NCBI RefSeq assembly: GCF_946478885.1
Contig: NZ_CAMLDX010000085.1
Coordinates: 1-15,000, forward strand
Length of the DNA stretch: 15,000 bases
Direction of reading: 5' to 3'
Origin: an uncultured Bacillus sp.
GTDB taxonomy: Bacteria; Bacillota; Bacilli; Bacillales_B; DSM-18226
The position numbers and the translations under genes are program-made. The notes beneath the pieces are model-generated. The model saw only the letters and a program-made list of their open reading frames with translations. It did no database searches and was not told the DNA's origin. Positions 1 through 6,864 of the stretch are shown piece by piece; positions within the stretch are counted from its first letter, which is position 1, and every line of letters begins with the position of its first letter.

Positions 1-65
1 GCAGTAATCCCTTTCCAGAGTCTTATTTGAAGTTACGGTTTAATAGTCATAGGGAGGAATAAAAA

Positions 66-905
66 ATGGGTATTGGCTATATAAATGGAAAGTATGTTGC
101 TTTGGAGGAACCGGTCATTCCGATTGATGAAAGAGGTCATCAATTTGGCGACGGGATTTACGAGGTGATTCGGGTCTACCATGGAACGGCCTTTATGCTA
201 AATGAGCATCTTGAACGACTATTTAACAGTGCAAAAGCAATTAAGCTGAGGATAGAAGGTACTGCAGATGACTTCTGTCGTTTGGTTGAAGAAGCCATTC
301 TGAAATCAGGACTTTCAGAATGTAGCATCTATTTGCAGATTACCCGTGGTATTGCACCGAGAAAGCACTTATTTCCAGCTGTACCCGTTTCTCTTTCCAT
401 GACGGTGAACACCGTTACTCCGCCTGATGCAGCAGCATACAAAAGGGGGATATCAGCCCAATTTCATGAGGATGAGCGCTGGACCAATTGTTACATAAAG
501 TCATTGAATCTCCTGCCCAATATATTAGCTAAACAAGAAGCCCATGAAGCAGGCTGCTTTGAAGCAATTCTTGTGAAGGATGGGAGGGTGACAGAGGGAT
601 CCAGCTCGAACATTTTTCTCGTAAAGGACGGAAAAGTATGGACAGCGCCGTTATCGAGACAAATTCTTTCCGGTATAACTCGTATGGCTGTCAAACAAAT
701 TTGTGAAGAACTGCAAATTGAATGGATCGAGAAATCCTTTACACCAGAAGAATTGCTACAGGGGGAGGAAGCGTTTCTGACGAGTACGGTATCGGAAATT
801 CTGCCGATTGTTTCTGTCGGTGGCAGGATGATCGGGAATGGCAGACCGGGGGAAATTACCAGTCGATTGTATCAAAGATACCAAGAAATTGTGCAATCCT
901 TATAA
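66..905 (+). CDS. dat: D-amino acid aminotransferase (D-alanine aminotransferase)
   Basis: PLP-dependent, fold-type IV cytosolic enzyme that exchanges amino groups between D-alanine and 2-oxoglutarate, supplying D-glutamate and D-alanine for cell wall synthesis. The 279 residues are the usual length. Visible motifs are RGHQFGDGIYEV at 23-34, the substrate-carboxylate Arg/His in PRKH (98-101), the PLP lysine K145 in CYIKSLNLL, and E177 in VTEGSSSN, which contacts the pyridine nitrogen. The TEGSSSN signature, PRxH and KSLNLL distinguish D-amino acid transaminases from the related branched-chain enzymes and from 4-amino-4-deoxychorismate lyase. The start is set by AGGGAGGAA at 51-59, seven bases before the ATG. 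The dipeptidase gene follows after 14 bp, so the two are probably co-transcribed. No upstream gene is visible in the first 65 bases. Confidence 0.95.
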   Translation: MGIGYINGKYVALEEPVIPIDERGHQFGDGIYEVIRVYHGTAFMLNEHLERLFNSAKAIKLRIEGTADDFCRLVEEAILKSGLSECSIYLQITRGIAPRKHLFPAVPVSLSMTVNTVTPPDAAAYKRGISAQFHEDERWTNCYIKSLNLLPNILAKQEAHEAGCFEAILVKDGRVTEGSSSNIFLVKDGKVWTAPLSRQILSGITRMAVKQICEELQIEWIEKSFTPEELLQGEEAFLTSTVSEILPIVSVGGRMIGNGRPGEITSRLYQRYQEIVQSL

Positions 906-919
906 GGGGGCGTTCGCCC

Positions 920-1855
920 ATGAATATTATTGATCTTCACTGTGATGCATTACTGAAGCTCTGGGAGGCAAAAGGAGCTCTATCGTTTGCTGATGGAGCA
1001 GGATTAAATACGAATAAAGCCAACTTGCAAAAAGGCAAAATTAAAGTACAGTGTTTTGCTATATTTCTTGAACCGGATATTCCGTCAGATTATAAATTCC
1101 AGGCAGCGCTGGAGCAAATTGATTACTTTTACCGTGAGGTGCTTGGGAAAAATCGCGAAATGAAGCAAATTACCCGCTGGGCAGACTTTGATCAGCTAAA
1201 GGATGGAGAAATCGGTGCAATGCTGACCCTTGAAGGGGTAGAGGCCATCGGTAATCATTTAATGAAGCTGAATATTCTCTATCAGCTAGGAGTCCGTTCC
1301 ATTGGACTGACGTGGAACGGTGCTAACCTGGCAGCAGATGGTGCTGGTGAACCGCGTGGCGGGGGGCTGAGCTTATTTGGGAAAGAGATTGTTCATTGGA
1401 ATAATGAGCATCATGTTCTGACAGATGTATCACATTTAAGTGAACGCGCTTTTTGGGATGTCATCGAGCTTGCCTCCTATCCGATTGCCAGTCATTCAAA
1501 CTCAAGAAAAATATGCAATCATCCGCGCAATTTAACCGATGAGCAGGCACGAGCCCTGTTTAAAAAGGGCGGGATGGTTCATGTTGTCTATTATCCTGAG
1601 TTTATTAAGGAGGGAGGCGGTCATGTAACCATTGATGATTTAATCTCTCACATTGACCATTTGTGCTCCTTAGGAGGGAAAAAACATATTGGACTGGGGT
1701 CTGATTTCGATGGAATTTCCTCTTTTGTCACAGGGCTTGAAGACGCATCCAAAAGCCAAAATTTAATCGAAAAACTGCTGTTGTATTTTAAAGAAGATGA
1801 TGTAAAAGGGTTTGCTTATCGTAATTTCCTAAAGCACCGGCCGAAAGATCTATAA
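920..1855 (+). CDS. Membrane dipeptidase (renal dipeptidase) family metallopeptidase
   Basis: Binuclear zinc dipeptidase of peptidase family M19; members hydrolyse dipeptides, often with a D-residue at the C-terminal position. I chose the ATG at 920 because AAGGGGG at 904-910 lies nine bases before it and the protein then opens MNIIDLHCDA, the canonical family start; the frame is open back to 722 but that part lies inside dat. In the 311-residue product the expected ligands are H7 and D9 (HCD), E105 (LTLEG), H172 (DVSHLS) and H192 (ASHSN), with GSDFDG at 260-265 near the active site. There is no signal peptide or lipobox, so it is probably cytosolic despite the family name. Its neighbour dat suggests a role in D-amino acid salvage or peptidoglycan turnover; this is inference. 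Confidence 0.92.
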   Translation: MNIIDLHCDALLKLWEAKGALSFADGAGLNTNKANLQKGKIKVQCFAIFLEPDIPSDYKFQAALEQIDYFYREVLGKNREMKQITRWADFDQLKDGEIGAMLTLEGVEAIGNHLMKLNILYQLGVRSIGLTWNGANLAADGAGEPRGGGLSLFGKEIVHWNNEHHVLTDVSHLSERAFWDVIELASYPIASHSNSRKICNHPRNLTDEQARALFKKGGMVHVVYYPEFIKEGGGHVTIDDLISHIDHLCSLGGKKHIGLGSDFDGISSFVTGLEDASKSQNLIEKLLLYFKEDDVKGFAYRNFLKHRPKDL

Positions 1856-2191
1856 GCCCATTATGAAAGGAAAACAGAAAATATCGTCTATCTATAAAGA
1901 GAACATCCGGTGAAGGGCAACAGGGATTCTCCTGTTTGATGGAAATAAGCAAATAGTTGTGAAAAATAGGTTTGTGCCTGGCGGAGGCTAAGAATTCCTT
2001 ATGGAAAACGCCGATGTCAGCACATTTTGGATCGTTATGCCGCTAATTAAAATGCTTCAGAATCTTACATTTGTTCACCTGAAAAATACATTTGTCTCTC
2101 TATAAGAGAAATAGCTGTTGATTTTTTTCAGAAAAGGGTGGATAATAAAAAATACAATTTTACTGAAATTTATAATGTAGGGGTTGTAAAA
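1856..2191. other. Gene-free 336-bp leader region upstream of aspartokinase
   Basis: No intact gene is visible. One frame reads from an ATG at 1863 through stops at 1911 (TGA) and 1989 (TAA); its middle part, 1914-1988, reads RATGILLFDGNKQIVVKN then RFVPGGG, which faintly recalls the first strand and PGGG motif of Nudix hydrolases and may be a decayed fragment. A pairing of GTG/CTG/GCG around 1974-1983 with CGC/CAG/CAC around 2019-2033 could form a stem. The 9-mer TACATTTGT occurs twice exactly 21 bp apart (2066-2074 and 2087-2095), two helical turns, as regulator half-sites would. I looked for a lysine riboswitch and a T-box, both common on aspartokinase genes, and found neither core. Confidence 0.35.
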
Positions 2192-3556
2192 ATGAAGGTT
2201 GTAAAGTTTGGCGGCAGTTCTCTGGCAAATGGTACTCAATTAGAAAAAGTATATCATATCGTCATGTCTGATCCGAGACGTAAGGTAGTTGTGGTTTCCG
2301 CACCCGGGAAACGCTATAGCGATGATATAAAGGTAACCGACCTGTTAATTGCACTTGGTGAAAAGTGTCTGGCAGGCCAGGATACAGCTGAAGAATATCA
2401 AACAATTGTACAGCGGTATGCAAGTATTGCTGACGAATTAAATATTCCTGAAACAGTTATTGAGCAAATCAAAAATGATTTGTTGTCCATTATGCAGCAG
2501 GAGAAAAAGGATCCTGTGCTATTTATTGAGGAAATGAAGGCTGCTGGAGAAGACAATAATGCAAAGCTGGTTGCCGCTTATTTTCAATCCAAAGGTGTAG
2601 AAGCTCATTATGTAAATCCTAAAGAAGCGGGTATTTACGTGACAAATGAACCGGGAAGTGCCCAAATTTTGCCAGAATCCTATGATCTGCTGTATAAATT
2701 GCGCGACCGTTCCGGGATTTTAATTGTTCCGGGATTTTTCGGTTACAGCAAAGAGGGCGATGTATTAACATTCTCCCGCAGCGGCTCCGATATTACGGGT
2801 TCCATTTTAGCAAACGGTGTAAAAGCAGACCTGTATGAAAATTTTACAGATGTCGATGCTGTTTACACGGTTAACCCGTCTATTGTAAAAAATCCAAAGG
2901 AAATCCGTGAATTGACGTATCGTGAAATGCGCGAGCTTTCCTATGCCGGCTTCTCAGTATTTCATGATGAGGCATTAATTCCGGCTTTCCGCGCAGGAAT
3001 TCCTGTACAGGTGAAGAATACAAACAATCCAACTGCTCCCGGAACAAAAATTGTCAATATGCGTGAAAATACCAACGGACCGGTGATCGGCATCGCAAGC
3101 GATGACGGTTTCTGCAGCATTTATGTCGATAAATACTTAATGAATAGAGAGGTGGGCTTCGGTCGCCGCCTATTGCAAATCCTTGAAGATTTCCACTTAA
3201 GCTATGAGCATGTTCCGTCGGGAATTGATGATATTTCTATTATTTTACGAGAAAATCAATTTGACGAAGAAACAGAAAAGGAAATCATTAACCGCATCAA
3301 AGAAGAACTACATGCAGATGAAGTGAAAATCGAGCATCATCTTGCCTTAATCATGGTAGTGGGGGAAGGTATGCGCCGCAATGTCGGCACTACAGCACGG
3401 GCTACCAAGGCATTGGCTGAGGCAGGCATCAATATTGATATGATTAATCAAGGGTCATCTGAGGTAAGTATGATGTTTGGTGTTAAGACCACAGATGAGA
3501 AAAAAGCTGTACAAGCACTCTATAATGAATTTTTTGCTAACGTACTAGTCGGTTAA
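2192..3556 (+). CDS. yclM: Aspartate kinase (aspartokinase III, YclM/ThrD type)
   Basis: Phosphorylates L-aspartate, the first step towards lysine, threonine and methionine. The start at 2192 gives MKVVKFGGSSLA, the invariant nucleotide/aspartate-binding opening, with AGGGG at 2179-2183 eight bases upstream. A GTG at 2138 in the same frame would add 18 unrelated residues and has poor spacing to its AAAAGG. The 454-residue product is the length I recall for B. subtilis YclM and matches it through most of its length. Visible are the kinase domain (about 1-290, with FSRSGSDITGSILA and ENFTDVDAVYT) and two C-terminal ACT domains (from about 305), ending in NQGSSEVSMMFGV. It is monofunctional, with no fused homoserine dehydrogenase. 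ACT domains imply amino acid feedback; in B. subtilis this isoenzyme responds to lysine plus threonine. Confidence 0.95.
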   Translation: MKVVKFGGSSLANGTQLEKVYHIVMSDPRRKVVVVSAPGKRYSDDIKVTDLLIALGEKCLAGQDTAEEYQTIVQRYASIADELNIPETVIEQIKNDLLSIMQQEKKDPVLFIEEMKAAGEDNNAKLVAAYFQSKGVEAHYVNPKEAGIYVTNEPGSAQILPESYDLLYKLRDRSGILIVPGFFGYSKEGDVLTFSRSGSDITGSILANGVKADLYENFTDVDAVYTVNPSIVKNPKEIRELTYREMRELSYAGFSVFHDEALIPAFRAGIPVQVKNTNNPTAPGTKIVNMRENTNGPVIGIASDDGFCSIYVDKYLMNREVGFGRRLLQILEDFHLSYEHVPSGIDDISIILRENQFDEETEKEIINRIKEELHADEVKIEHHLALIMVVGEGMRRNVGTTARATKALAEAGINIDMINQGSSEVSMMFGVKTTDEKKAVQALYNEFFANVLVG

Positions 3557-3590
3557 CAATCCCTTCTGTAAAGGTGATTGTTAAATTGTT
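3555..3590 (+). terminator. Weak hairpin after aspartokinase
   Basis: AACAATC at 3555-3561 pairs with GATTGTT at 3576-3582, and CCTT (3562-3565) with AAGG (3571-3574), leaving one bulged T and a CTGTA loop. The stem begins inside the stop codon. The following bases, AAATTGTT, are only moderately U-rich, so termination may be leaky and some transcription may run on into the riboswitch. Confidence 0.45.
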
Positions 3591-3617
3591 CGCATCATAA
3601 AACTAATTAAATAGAAT
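3589..3617 (+). promoter_or_regulatory. Candidate sigma-A promoter of the SAM-riboswitch/hom transcript
   Basis: TTCGCA at 3589-3594 and TAGAAT at 3612-3617 are separated by 17 bp. A start site six or seven bases after the -10 would fall at about 3624, exactly where the 5' strand of the riboswitch P1 helix begins. That positional fit is the main support, as the -35 matches TTGACA at only four of six positions. Confidence 0.55.
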
Positions 3618-3623
3618 AGAAAA

Positions 3624-3726
3624 CTCTTATCCAGAGTGGTGGAGGGACAGACCCTATGAAGCCCGGCAACCTTCAAGTGATTTGAAAGGTGCTAATTTCT
3701 GCAGAATACTTTCTGAAAGATAAGAG
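3624..3726 (+). promoter_or_regulatory. SAM-I riboswitch (S-box) aptamer
   Basis: This has the class I S-adenosylmethionine aptamer signature in order: P1 strand CTCTTATC (3624-3631), CAGAGTGGTGGAGGGA, the core ATGAAGCCCGGCAACC (about 3656-3671), AAGGTGCTAATTTC (about 3686-3699) and the closing P1 strand GATAAGAG (3719-3726), an exact complement of the first. When SAM binds, P1 is stable and the downstream terminator forms. Without SAM, AAGATAAG (3717-3724) can pair with CTTATCTT (3749-3756) as an antiterminator. The controlled gene is the homoserine dehydrogenase at 3917, which links its expression to methionine/SAM supply. Confidence 0.96.
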
Positions 3727-3737
3727 GAGGAACACTG

Positions 3738-3782
3738 AAAGACCTCTTCTTATCTTTATTGGGAAGAGGTCTTTCTTTTATC
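3738..3782 (+). terminator. SAM-riboswitch expression-platform terminator
   Basis: AAAGACCTCTT (3738-3748) and AAGAGGTCTTT (3764-3774) form a perfect 11-bp stem with a 15-base loop, followed by CTTTTATCT. The antiterminator partner CTTATCTT lies in the loop, so antiterminator and terminator are mutually exclusive only through partial overlap with the 5' stem. This is a transcription-attenuation layout typical of Bacillaceae S-boxes. Confidence 0.93.
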
Positions 3783-3916
3783 TGTTAAAGAGAATTAAGC
3801 TGTCTTGCGACCAGTATGTTTCGTTTTTCGTTCATAAGATGAGCGATAAAGATATGTGAAGAGAATGGCGTTGCGTATGCCGACGAAGTGATTGAATGAG
3901 AAAGGAATGAGATAGA

Positions 3917-5134
3917 ATGACAAAAGCGATCAACATTGCACTTCTAGGGTTTGGAACAGTTGGAAAGGGAGTATATGAGATTATCCAACAGCATCAAGAG
4001 AGATTGCAGTTTTTTTTGAAGCAGCCTGTTAAGGTCGTTGCTGTGTTGGTACATAATCCATCCAAGCATAGGTCGATAGAAAATGAGGTTCTTTTAACGG
4101 ATCGCTTTGAAGAGATTCTTCAACTGCCCGAATTGGATATTGTCATTGATGCCATTGTTGGGAAGGCAAGTTACCTTTATTTGAAGCAATCGATTGAAAG
4201 AGGATGTCATGTTGTTACCGCCAATAAAGAAATGTTTGCCAGCTTTGGGTCTGAACTATTATTATTGGCTGATGAATATGATACCTCTATCGGTTTTGAA
4301 GCAGCTGTCGCTGGCGGTATTCCGATCATTCAAACAATTAGAAAACTACTGAATATCAACAAAGTGACAAAGGTGGAAGGGATCATTAATGGTACATCAA
4401 ATTTTATTCTCACTTTCATGAGAGAAAAGGGAGAGTCCTTTGCCGGAACCTTAAAGATGGCTCAGGAAAAAGGCTATGCTGAAGCCGATCCAACGAATGA
4501 TATTGAAGGATTTGATGCTTATTATAAGGCATTGATTCTCAGTCAGGTTGTCTTTGGCAGGACACCGCAGGAGGAACATGTTGTTAGAAAAGGGATTACA
4601 TTCATTACGGAAAAAGAAATTAAGGCGGCAGAATCATTAGGCTTGAAATTTAAACATATTGCCAAATTGGAAAATTGCTCGAACGGCATTCAATGCAGGG
4701 TACGACCTGTGCTTGTATCATCCGATCATCCGTTTTATGGAGTAGAAGGAGTGCAAAATGCTGTTTCAATTGATGCGGATATCGTTGGAAATATTTCTTT
4801 GACCGGACCTGGAGCGGGAAAGTTTCCGACTGCAAGCGCCATTATAGAGGATCTTCTCCATTTATATCAAGAGGAAATCCCATTCTATCATGACAGCGAT
4901 ACAGTATGCGCTGAAGTAGAGCAACGCATGGGAAAATGGCTAATCATAAATCATCGGATTGAACGTTCTTTAATGCCTGAAGCGTTTGTCAATGTTGACT
5001 TTTTGAATGAACAAGTTCTTTATTTTGAAGCTATGGAGCAGGATGTTAATGTCTTTGAGGCAAAGTATCCGGACATTGCAGTATATCCTGTTGAGGGAGA
5101 GTTTGTCTTTGTGGGAGAGACTTTAAGTATTTAA
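3917..5134 (+). CDS. hom: Homoserine dehydrogenase, short form without recognisable ACT domain, SAM-riboswitch controlled
   Basis: NAD(P)H-dependent reduction of aspartate semialdehyde to homoserine, the branch point to methionine and threonine. Visible are the Rossmann loop GFGTVGKG (11-18), TANKE (101-105), NGTSNFIL (158-165) and the substrate-binding stretch EADPTNDIEGFDAYYK (189-204), including the expected catalytic lysine K204. The protein has 405 residues against about 433 in B. subtilis Hom. The roughly 70 residues after the catalytic core (from about 335) show no ACT-domain pattern I recognise, so the usual threonine feedback site may be missing. The ATG at 3917 has GAAAGGA at 3899-3905. 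The gene is headed by a SAM riboswitch and follows aspartokinase, suggesting an enzyme devoted to methionine. A second, housekeeping hom with thrC and thrB may exist elsewhere; this is inference. Confidence 0.93.
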   Translation: MTKAINIALLGFGTVGKGVYEIIQQHQERLQFFLKQPVKVVAVLVHNPSKHRSIENEVLLTDRFEEILQLPELDIVIDAIVGKASYLYLKQSIERGCHVVTANKEMFASFGSELLLLADEYDTSIGFEAAVAGGIPIIQTIRKLLNINKVTKVEGIINGTSNFILTFMREKGESFAGTLKMAQEKGYAEADPTNDIEGFDAYYKALILSQVVFGRTPQEEHVVRKGITFITEKEIKAAESLGLKFKHIAKLENCSNGIQCRVRPVLVSSDHPFYGVEGVQNAVSIDADIVGNISLTGPGAGKFPTASAIIEDLLHLYQEEIPFYHDSDTVCAEVEQRMGKWLIINHRIERSLMPEAFVNVDFLNEQVLYFEAMEQDVNVFEAKYPDIAVYPVEGEFVFVGETLSI

Positions 5135-5137
5135 CTA

Positions 5138-5249
5138 GGCAAAAGAAGCTGCTCCAAAAGCAAAGGTGTCAGGTACCACTAATCTCATTTTGCACGGATA
5201 TAGATCAATGATGGATGCCTGAACACCTTATGGGATAGTTCTTTTTGCC
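5138..5249. repeat. Nested imperfect inverted repeats between convergent genes
   Basis: GGCAAAAGAA (5138-5147) pairs with TTCTTTTTGCC (5239-5249) with one bulge. Inside it, AGGTGTCAGG (5164-5173) pairs with CCTGAACACCT (5218-5228), again with one bulge. The two pairs are correctly nested, so the whole spacer between hom and the MFS gene could fold into one long hairpin on either strand. It may act as a loose bidirectional terminator or be a small MITE-like element. The inner left arm is a copy of the 13-bp intergenic motif. Confidence 0.4.
5165..5177. repeat. Intergenic 13-bp palindrome copy 1 (GGTGTCAGGTACC)
   Basis: One of four near-identical 13-mers in this window, all outside genes. This copy is an imperfect GGTG...CACC-type dyad with TACC in place of CACC, and lies between the convergent hom and MFS genes. 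Confidence 0.5.
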
Positions 5250-5257
5250 AGGATAGA

Positions 5258-6481
5258 TTAGCTTGTTTTGAACAGTCGTTTGTCAGGATTCTGCTGTTTT
5301 TGAACGATAATCAAGAGAATGACACCGCTGATGATGAGCAGAAGGCTGGTGGATACGAAAACAGCCGAAAAGCCATAATATCCCGAAATTAAGCCTCCAA
5401 GAGACGGACCGATAATATTGCCGAGAAATTGAAGACTCGTATTGTAGCCAAGCACTTCACCTTGCATAGCAATCGGTGATTCTGTTCGAATATATGCCAC
5501 TCTGACAGGAATCAGACCGCCTATGGCAGCACCTAGAGTAAAGCGTATAATCAAAAGCTGCCAATAGGAGGAAATAAAGGAACCCGGGAAATAGAAAAAA
5601 CCTGCTGCAAAGAGCAGAATAATCAATACCCTGATATGACCGAAACGATCGCCAATGCTCCCCCACTTTCGGGCCATTAATAAATTGCCTAAGCCGGCTG
5701 CCGAAAAAGCCATTCCTGAAAAAAATGCAAGATTAGCAGTTCCATGGAGTTCATTCACAAATAATGAGAGAATAGGCTGAATACTGAAATTAGCGATCTG
5801 GATAAGGGTTGATAACAGCAAAACAGTTATCATAATTGGCTTTTTTGCAATATGCATCAGTACTTCTTTACTGGAATAGCTTACCTTTGTTCCTGGCTGG
5901 GCTTTAATCTTGAATTCTTTTGTTGCTGTCACAAGCATGACAGAAATTAGAATCAAAAAAGACGTCAGTTGGAAGGTTATAGCAAATCCTACTGCATCAG
6001 CCAGCATTCCTCCGAAAAGCGGTCCCATCAAACTTCCGGTGATATTGCCTGTTTGCAATGTTCCCAGTATACGACCGGCATTTTCTTTAGGAGTCTGTGT
6101 AGAGATATATGCCTGTGACATAGGTATAAAACCTGTAAAGATTCCGGTGAAAAATCTAAGGAAGAATAGCTGCCATACATTTGTGACATATCCCATAAGA
6201 AACAGGGAAGCTGCCAGTCCTAATCCAGAGAAGATCAGGAGCATTTTTCTACCATGGTGATCCCCGATTTTTCCCCAAATCGGAGAAAATAAAAAGGCAG
6301 TCACAAAGGTAATGGCAAAGGCCCATCCAGACCAATGCTGAACATACATGATTGAATAATCGCCAAATGTATCAATATATAATGAGATAAAAGGGAGAAT
6401 CATCGTCATACTTGCACCGACAAAAAAGTTAGCAAACCACATAATCATCAGATTACGTTTTGCTATTCTGCGTTCCAGCAT
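5258..6481 (-). CDS. MFS transporter, probable multidrug efflux (DHA1 type)
   Basis: Inner-membrane proton antiporter of the major facilitator superfamily. The 407 residues contain about twelve hydrophobic segments in two blocks of six, separated by a charged loop at about 187-215. MFS motif A is clear in the first half, GKIGDHHGRK (70-79), and repeated in the second as GSIGDRFGH (about 274-282). The antiporter motif C is seen as GSLMGPLFGG (149-158), which favours efflux of drugs or other small molecules over uptake. The ATG at 6481 is preceded by GAAAGAAGTG with a ten-base gap. The gene is convergent with hom and divergent from relP, and no regulator sits beside it. Substrate cannot be read from sequence; members resemble MdtG/YitG-like pumps, and I give no symbol. 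Confidence 0.88.
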   Translation of the reverse strand: MLERRIAKRNLMIMWFANFFVGASMTMILPFISLYIDTFGDYSIMYVQHWSGWAFAITFVTAFLFSPIWGKIGDHHGRKMLLIFSGLGLAASLFLMGYVTNVWQLFFLRFFTGIFTGFIPMSQAYISTQTPKENAGRILGTLQTGNITGSLMGPLFGGMLADAVGFAITFQLTSFLILISVMLVTATKEFKIKAQPGTKVSYSSKEVLMHIAKKPIMITVLLLSTLIQIANFSIQPILSLFVNELHGTANLAFFSGMAFSAAGLGNLLMARKWGSIGDRFGHIRVLIILLFAAGFFYFPGSFISSYWQLLIIRFTLGAAIGGLIPVRVAYIRTESPIAMQGEVLGYNTSLQFLGNIIGPSLGGLISGYYGFSAVFVSTSLLLIISGVILLIIVQKQQNPDKRLFKTS

Positions 6482-6644
6482 GTGAAATCAACACTTCTTT
6501 CGTTATCCTAAAATTTCGTAAACCTTAATATATATAATAACGGAAATCTTCCATAATAAGAAGTAAAGAGACTTGAGAAGTAAAGGAAAATCTATCATAA
6601 TAGCCAATGAATATAGAGGATGAATTTTTTTCACAACCACTATT

Positions 6645-6674
6645 TTGACCATTTATTTATTATTGTTGTATACT
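6645..6674 (+). promoter_or_regulatory. Candidate sigma-A promoter of the relP transcript
   Basis: TTGACC (6645-6650) and TATACT (6669-6674) are 18 bp apart, matching the consensus at five of six positions each. The predicted start near 6681 leaves a leader of about 184 bases before relP, containing the small frame at 6706. Confidence 0.6.
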
Positions 6675-6705
6675 ATTATTGTAGTTTAGACTATACGAAA
6701 GAACA

Positions 6706-6813
6706 ATGTTGGTAAAGCACGAGACTCCTAGCGCAAAGAACAAGGGAGTTGTAAAGGTACTTTTTGGGGCGCACAGCAAGCTGGAAATGATTATTGAATT
6801 GCTGAAAAACTAG
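6706..6813 (+). CDS. Possible 35-residue leader ORF, perhaps frameshifted
   Basis: An ATG at 6706 opens 35 codons ending in TAG at 6811, read as MLVKHETPSAKNKG then VVKVLFGAHSKLEMIIELLKN. It lies about 25 bases after the predicted relP transcription start, but has only a weak GAAAG as ribosome binding site. From 6798 another frame reads IAEKLGVYAEKVYKDLRRVI and runs to a TGA at 6879 inside relP. A single missing base near 6798 would join the two into a coherent helical polypeptide of about 58 residues. I recognise no family. It could be a regulatory leader peptide, a decayed gene, or chance. Confidence 0.25.
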   Translation: MLVKHETPSAKNKGVVKVLFGAHSKLEMIIELLKN

Positions 6814-6864
6814 GTGTCTATGCTGAAAAAGTCTATAAAGACCTAAGGAGAGTTATTAAAACGA

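Larger units (their letters stand above)
6482..6864. other. 383-bp divergent intergenic region between MFS and relP
   Basis: The left part, nearest the MFS start, is very AT-rich and holds a ten-base direct repeat AGAAGTAAAG at 6559-6568 and 6576-6585, a 17-bp period. The right part carries a candidate promoter (6645-6674) and a 35-codon reading frame (6706-6813) followed by the relP ribosome binding site AAGGAG at 6845-6850. I saw no convincing ECF-type (sigma-M or sigma-W) promoter, which would be expected for a B. subtilis ywaC orthologue. Confidence 0.45.

Noticed and set aside
722..919. N-terminal extension of the dipeptidase frame inside dat
   Set aside because: It overlaps dat in another frame; the ATG at 920 has a good ribosome binding site and gives the conserved family N-terminus.
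1920..1935. ACAGG/CCTGT hairpin after the dipeptidase as a terminator
   Set aside because: Only five base pairs and no T-run follows.
2138..2191. GTG start for aspartokinase adding 18 residues
   Set aside because: The extension resembles no aspartokinase and its purine-rich sequence is too close to the GTG; the protein begins canonically at 2192.
1856..2191. Lysine riboswitch or T-box before aspartokinase
   Set aside because: Neither the lysine aptamer core nor the T-box sequence GGTGG(T)ACCGCG is present.
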